From Climacteris rufus (taxonomy: Eukaryota; Chordata; Aves; Passeriformes; Climacteridae), in the NCBI GenBank assembly GCA_013398175.1, contig VZRZ01005965.1:1-64000 (forward strand): a DNA stretch of 64,000 nt, written 5' to 3'. Position 1 is the first letter of the stretch, and every line of letters begins with the position of its first letter. The translations under genes and the position numbers were made by a program. Positions 61,501 to 64,000 of the stretch are shown here, piece after piece. Under the pieces are notes generated by a model, which was given only the letters and a program-made list of their open reading frames with translations, was not told the origin of the DNA and made no database searches.

Positions 61501-64000
61501 AAGTATTTATTCTATTCTTCTATCCAAAGTTGCACCCATCTGAAGAAAACATAGTTTTGAAGTTTAGCATTTGTCTCAGCTTAAAAGTAATAGAGATGTG
61601 GTTTATCCAATATAAATATTCATATTTAAGTTGATAATAATTCAGAAGTTAGCAATCAAAAGAAGAAGGAATATACTTCCTTACTCTTGTATCTGACCAG
61701 CAAAATTTCAGAAGTGGGAATTAATCTATAAGTTAGTATATATTTGGAAATTAGCCCAAATACCATAAATTCTTTCTGTTTTGTACATATATTTTGTAAG
61801 TCTTTCCCATCTGACTCTTCCTTCACATATACTCCAGACATTTACTGGGGACTTTTGGACAGAATAAGCTTTTGAACAGATGTTCAGTATCTATGTTAAG
61901 TATCTTTATTTGTTGCATTATGAAAGGTTCTTCTATATTCATTTTATCAGTAAATAAGCATGCATATGTTATTCTTAGTCAAGTGGGACTACCTCTCTGT
62001 CGATTATTACGTGTAATCCTTAGTGATGTGGCACTCTGACTTTGCTTGGTTTTAGTGTAATTGTTGAAAGTTAAATTTTCTCCATACTTCTTCTGCATTC
62101 TTAATAATACATGTTTATACTGGGATTTTCCCTGAACCTGATATTTATTAAGATATCTTATATTTCAGCTTTTCCTCCCATGATTATCTGAGTGTGATGA
62201 GACGTGACTGCACTTCTTCTTTGACAGTGTCGTCTATGGTGTTTTTGTCCTAAAGACTTAAAGCTTTCACCAGCTGCTCAGTGGAGATTTTGAAGAACTT
62301 GTAAGGAACAATACCTGTAGTGTACAGATAATGTTTCTCTAATCCTGAAAATATACAAACTGGTGCTGATGCTAGTGAAAAGTCAAAGATGGAAAGTTGA
62401 AAACTCCACTCAGATAAGTTACATGCAAATAAAATTATCATCATAAAATTATCATCATCATCATTATATCATCATATATCTTTTCTATAACCAAGAAGCA
62501 TTAAGCCCCCTGGAAGATGGGGTGACAGTGTCCTTTAACTGCCAATAGGGGCAATATTTCCCATCTTCCCTGACGTCAGAAATAAAGTGCTCTTGCAATC
62601 CAGCCATCTTCTTCTAGTGCCGAGAGAATGAGGAGAATTTCCTGTTTTTTTTTCTTTTCTCAACATTTCTAACATCTTGGAAGAGGAATTAGCAGGAAAA
62701 TGGGGCTCATGTTCTTCTTTTTTTTTTTTTTTTTTGTGGGTGTGAGGAAAGAGGAAGGCCTCTATGTCCTACATCAGATGAAGAGAGGAAGGCAGAGAAC
62801 CTTCAGGGCTTTTTATGCTGAGACTATGTAACAACAAACTCTGGCACTTCTGGTGTATAAAGGAAATGTTGGTGTCCATATTCCTTGAATTTTCAGCAAA
62901 AGTGTTAGCTGAGAGGTAAAGAAACTGCTGAGTTTTTACTTTTCATATAGGCAGTGGAGAACTAGGGTGAAATCAAGTTGGAAGTCAAGAATTTCAAAGC
63001 AAGGACAAATATGGCATGCAAGGAAAGCTCACCCTGGTGGGAGGCTACACAGGCAGATGAACAACTCTTAGATAGAAGCCAGCTCTTGTGGTATGTGTGT
63101 AGGCTCAAGTCTGTAGGCGAAGCAAGCTTAATCAGTTTGATTGCAAATTTCAGAATCTGTTTTTTGGTTATAGAGAGTAAGTAGCAAATAGTTATGGCAA
63201 GTAAGTAGATACACTTAATACAGAATTTTGACTAAGGCACAGAAGCTCCACAGAAGATGGGAACTCCAAAATATTTTTGTGTTCAGGATTTTCCAGCATT
63301 TACTGAAGATAAGTTACATCTTGCAAGTTGCGCAGCAACATGACTTATCTAGCCAGCCTTATCAAAACACTAAATCAGTAAATATTAAATCATTGTACAG
63401 CTCAGAGGTTTAGATCTAGTCCCTTTTCTGTGCGGTCTTAGTCACTTACTGCCACTCCATTGAATCACCTTTCCAAAGTCGGGGACCTAACTTTTACATA
63501 TTGTCTGGTCTAAGTTAAAGATGCTAAAGCATTTTCTCTGGAATCATCAGTGCTGTATGTTTATTAATGCCTTTCTGCTTGGCACTCTTGACCCATGGAA
63601 AGGTCAAGCTCCAGCTAAGAACTTTAATTCTATGAAAATACAAGCTGTGTTTTTACTGATTAATCAATAACAAGAGTATCCAGACAAATGCCTGTGTTCT
63701 GGAATAGACCATCTCTGCTGTTGACAATTATGTCAGAACATAATTGCTTGCTAGTCATCCAAAAACTTCCTGTGTATAGTTCTGCAGTTATTATGGGTCA
63801 AGAACAGCTACTGCTGGAAGTTAGAGACTGGTTCAGAGTGGATGTGGGTCATTCCACACAAATTGTCTTCCCTGATAAAGTACACAGCCATGTTTAATTC
63901 ATTAGTAGAGATGAAACTTAAGTGTCACAGATATCTGTAGTCTTGAAGTTCTCAAAGTTACTCTTTTGCCTCTTTGACCAATCTGTTCATGGTCTGCTTT
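58568..64000 (+). other. GPC5: GPC5 intron 2, end of window
   Basis: AT-rich intronic DNA with an ATC-rich microsatellite at 62435-62475 and a T-run at about 62718-62736. A less AT-rich block at about 59760-60080 is unassigned. No exon 3 coding sequence of GPC5 (a long glypican-type open frame) is present. Confidence 0.6.
62435..62475. repeat. Imperfect (ATC)n microsatellite
   Basis: Repeated ATC units interrupted by AAAATT and ATT. It is short and imperfect. Confidence 0.85.

Noticed and set aside
39169..64000. Search for GPC5 exon 3
   Set aside because: No frame resembling the long, cysteine-rich glypican exon was found, in keeping with the very large second intron of this gene in other species.

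Overview
The window is vertebrate nuclear DNA, most likely from a bird and probably a songbird. This rests on the many truncated CR1 LINE fragments, two intact solo LTRs of songbird type, and an AT-rich draft-assembly texture with N gaps. The gene order, miR-17~92 host gene followed in the same direction by the 5' end of glypican-5 (GPC5), is the order found at human 13q31.3. No bacterial-type genes are present. Almost all open frames longer than 60 codons are chance frames or pieces of repeats.

Layout. Positions 1-320 hold the GC-rich 5' end of the miR-17~92 host gene (MIR17HG), with an E2F consensus site, a CACGTG E-box and probable splice sites. All six microRNA precursors lie at 1577-2375 on the + strand in the standard order 17, 18a, 19a, 20a, 19b-1, 92a-1. 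From about 2.4 to 23.8 kb there is no recognisable protein gene. This stretch carries a long decayed CR1 copy (13.80-14.65 kb), a short CR1 tail (19.14-19.24 kb), a GC-rich patch with splice-donor sequences (18.76-18.97 kb) and a solo LTR with a target-site duplication (20.47-21.37 kb).

A CpG island at 23.8-24.6 kb contains a 220-base N gap. The end of GPC5 exon 1 can be read directly after the gap and joins in frame to exon 2 at 39007-39168. Both GPC5 introns in view (24273-39006, and 39169 to beyond the window end) hold CR1 fragments, including two opposed endonuclease-domain copies at 32.0-32.9 kb. They also hold a 1.1-kb ERVL-like solo LTR with a target-site duplication (40.03-41.13 kb), a further LTR-like GC-rich block (about 44.4-45.0 kb) and microsatellites. 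GPC5 exon 3 and later exons are not in the window.

Function. The microRNA cluster is a proliferation and survival regulator driven by MYC and E2F; its miR-17/20a members feed back on E2F1. GPC5 is a GPI-anchored heparan-sulfate proteoglycan that modulates growth-factor signalling. The two are neighbours on one strand with separate promoters.

I found no convincing new biological system. The points most worth checking are the miR-19a-3p nucleotide-19 change, the extra cysteine in GPC5 exon 2, the 81-bp duplication at a one-base N just upstream of the cluster, the splice-acceptor-like motif about 50 nt before pre-miR-17, and the opposed CR1 pair.
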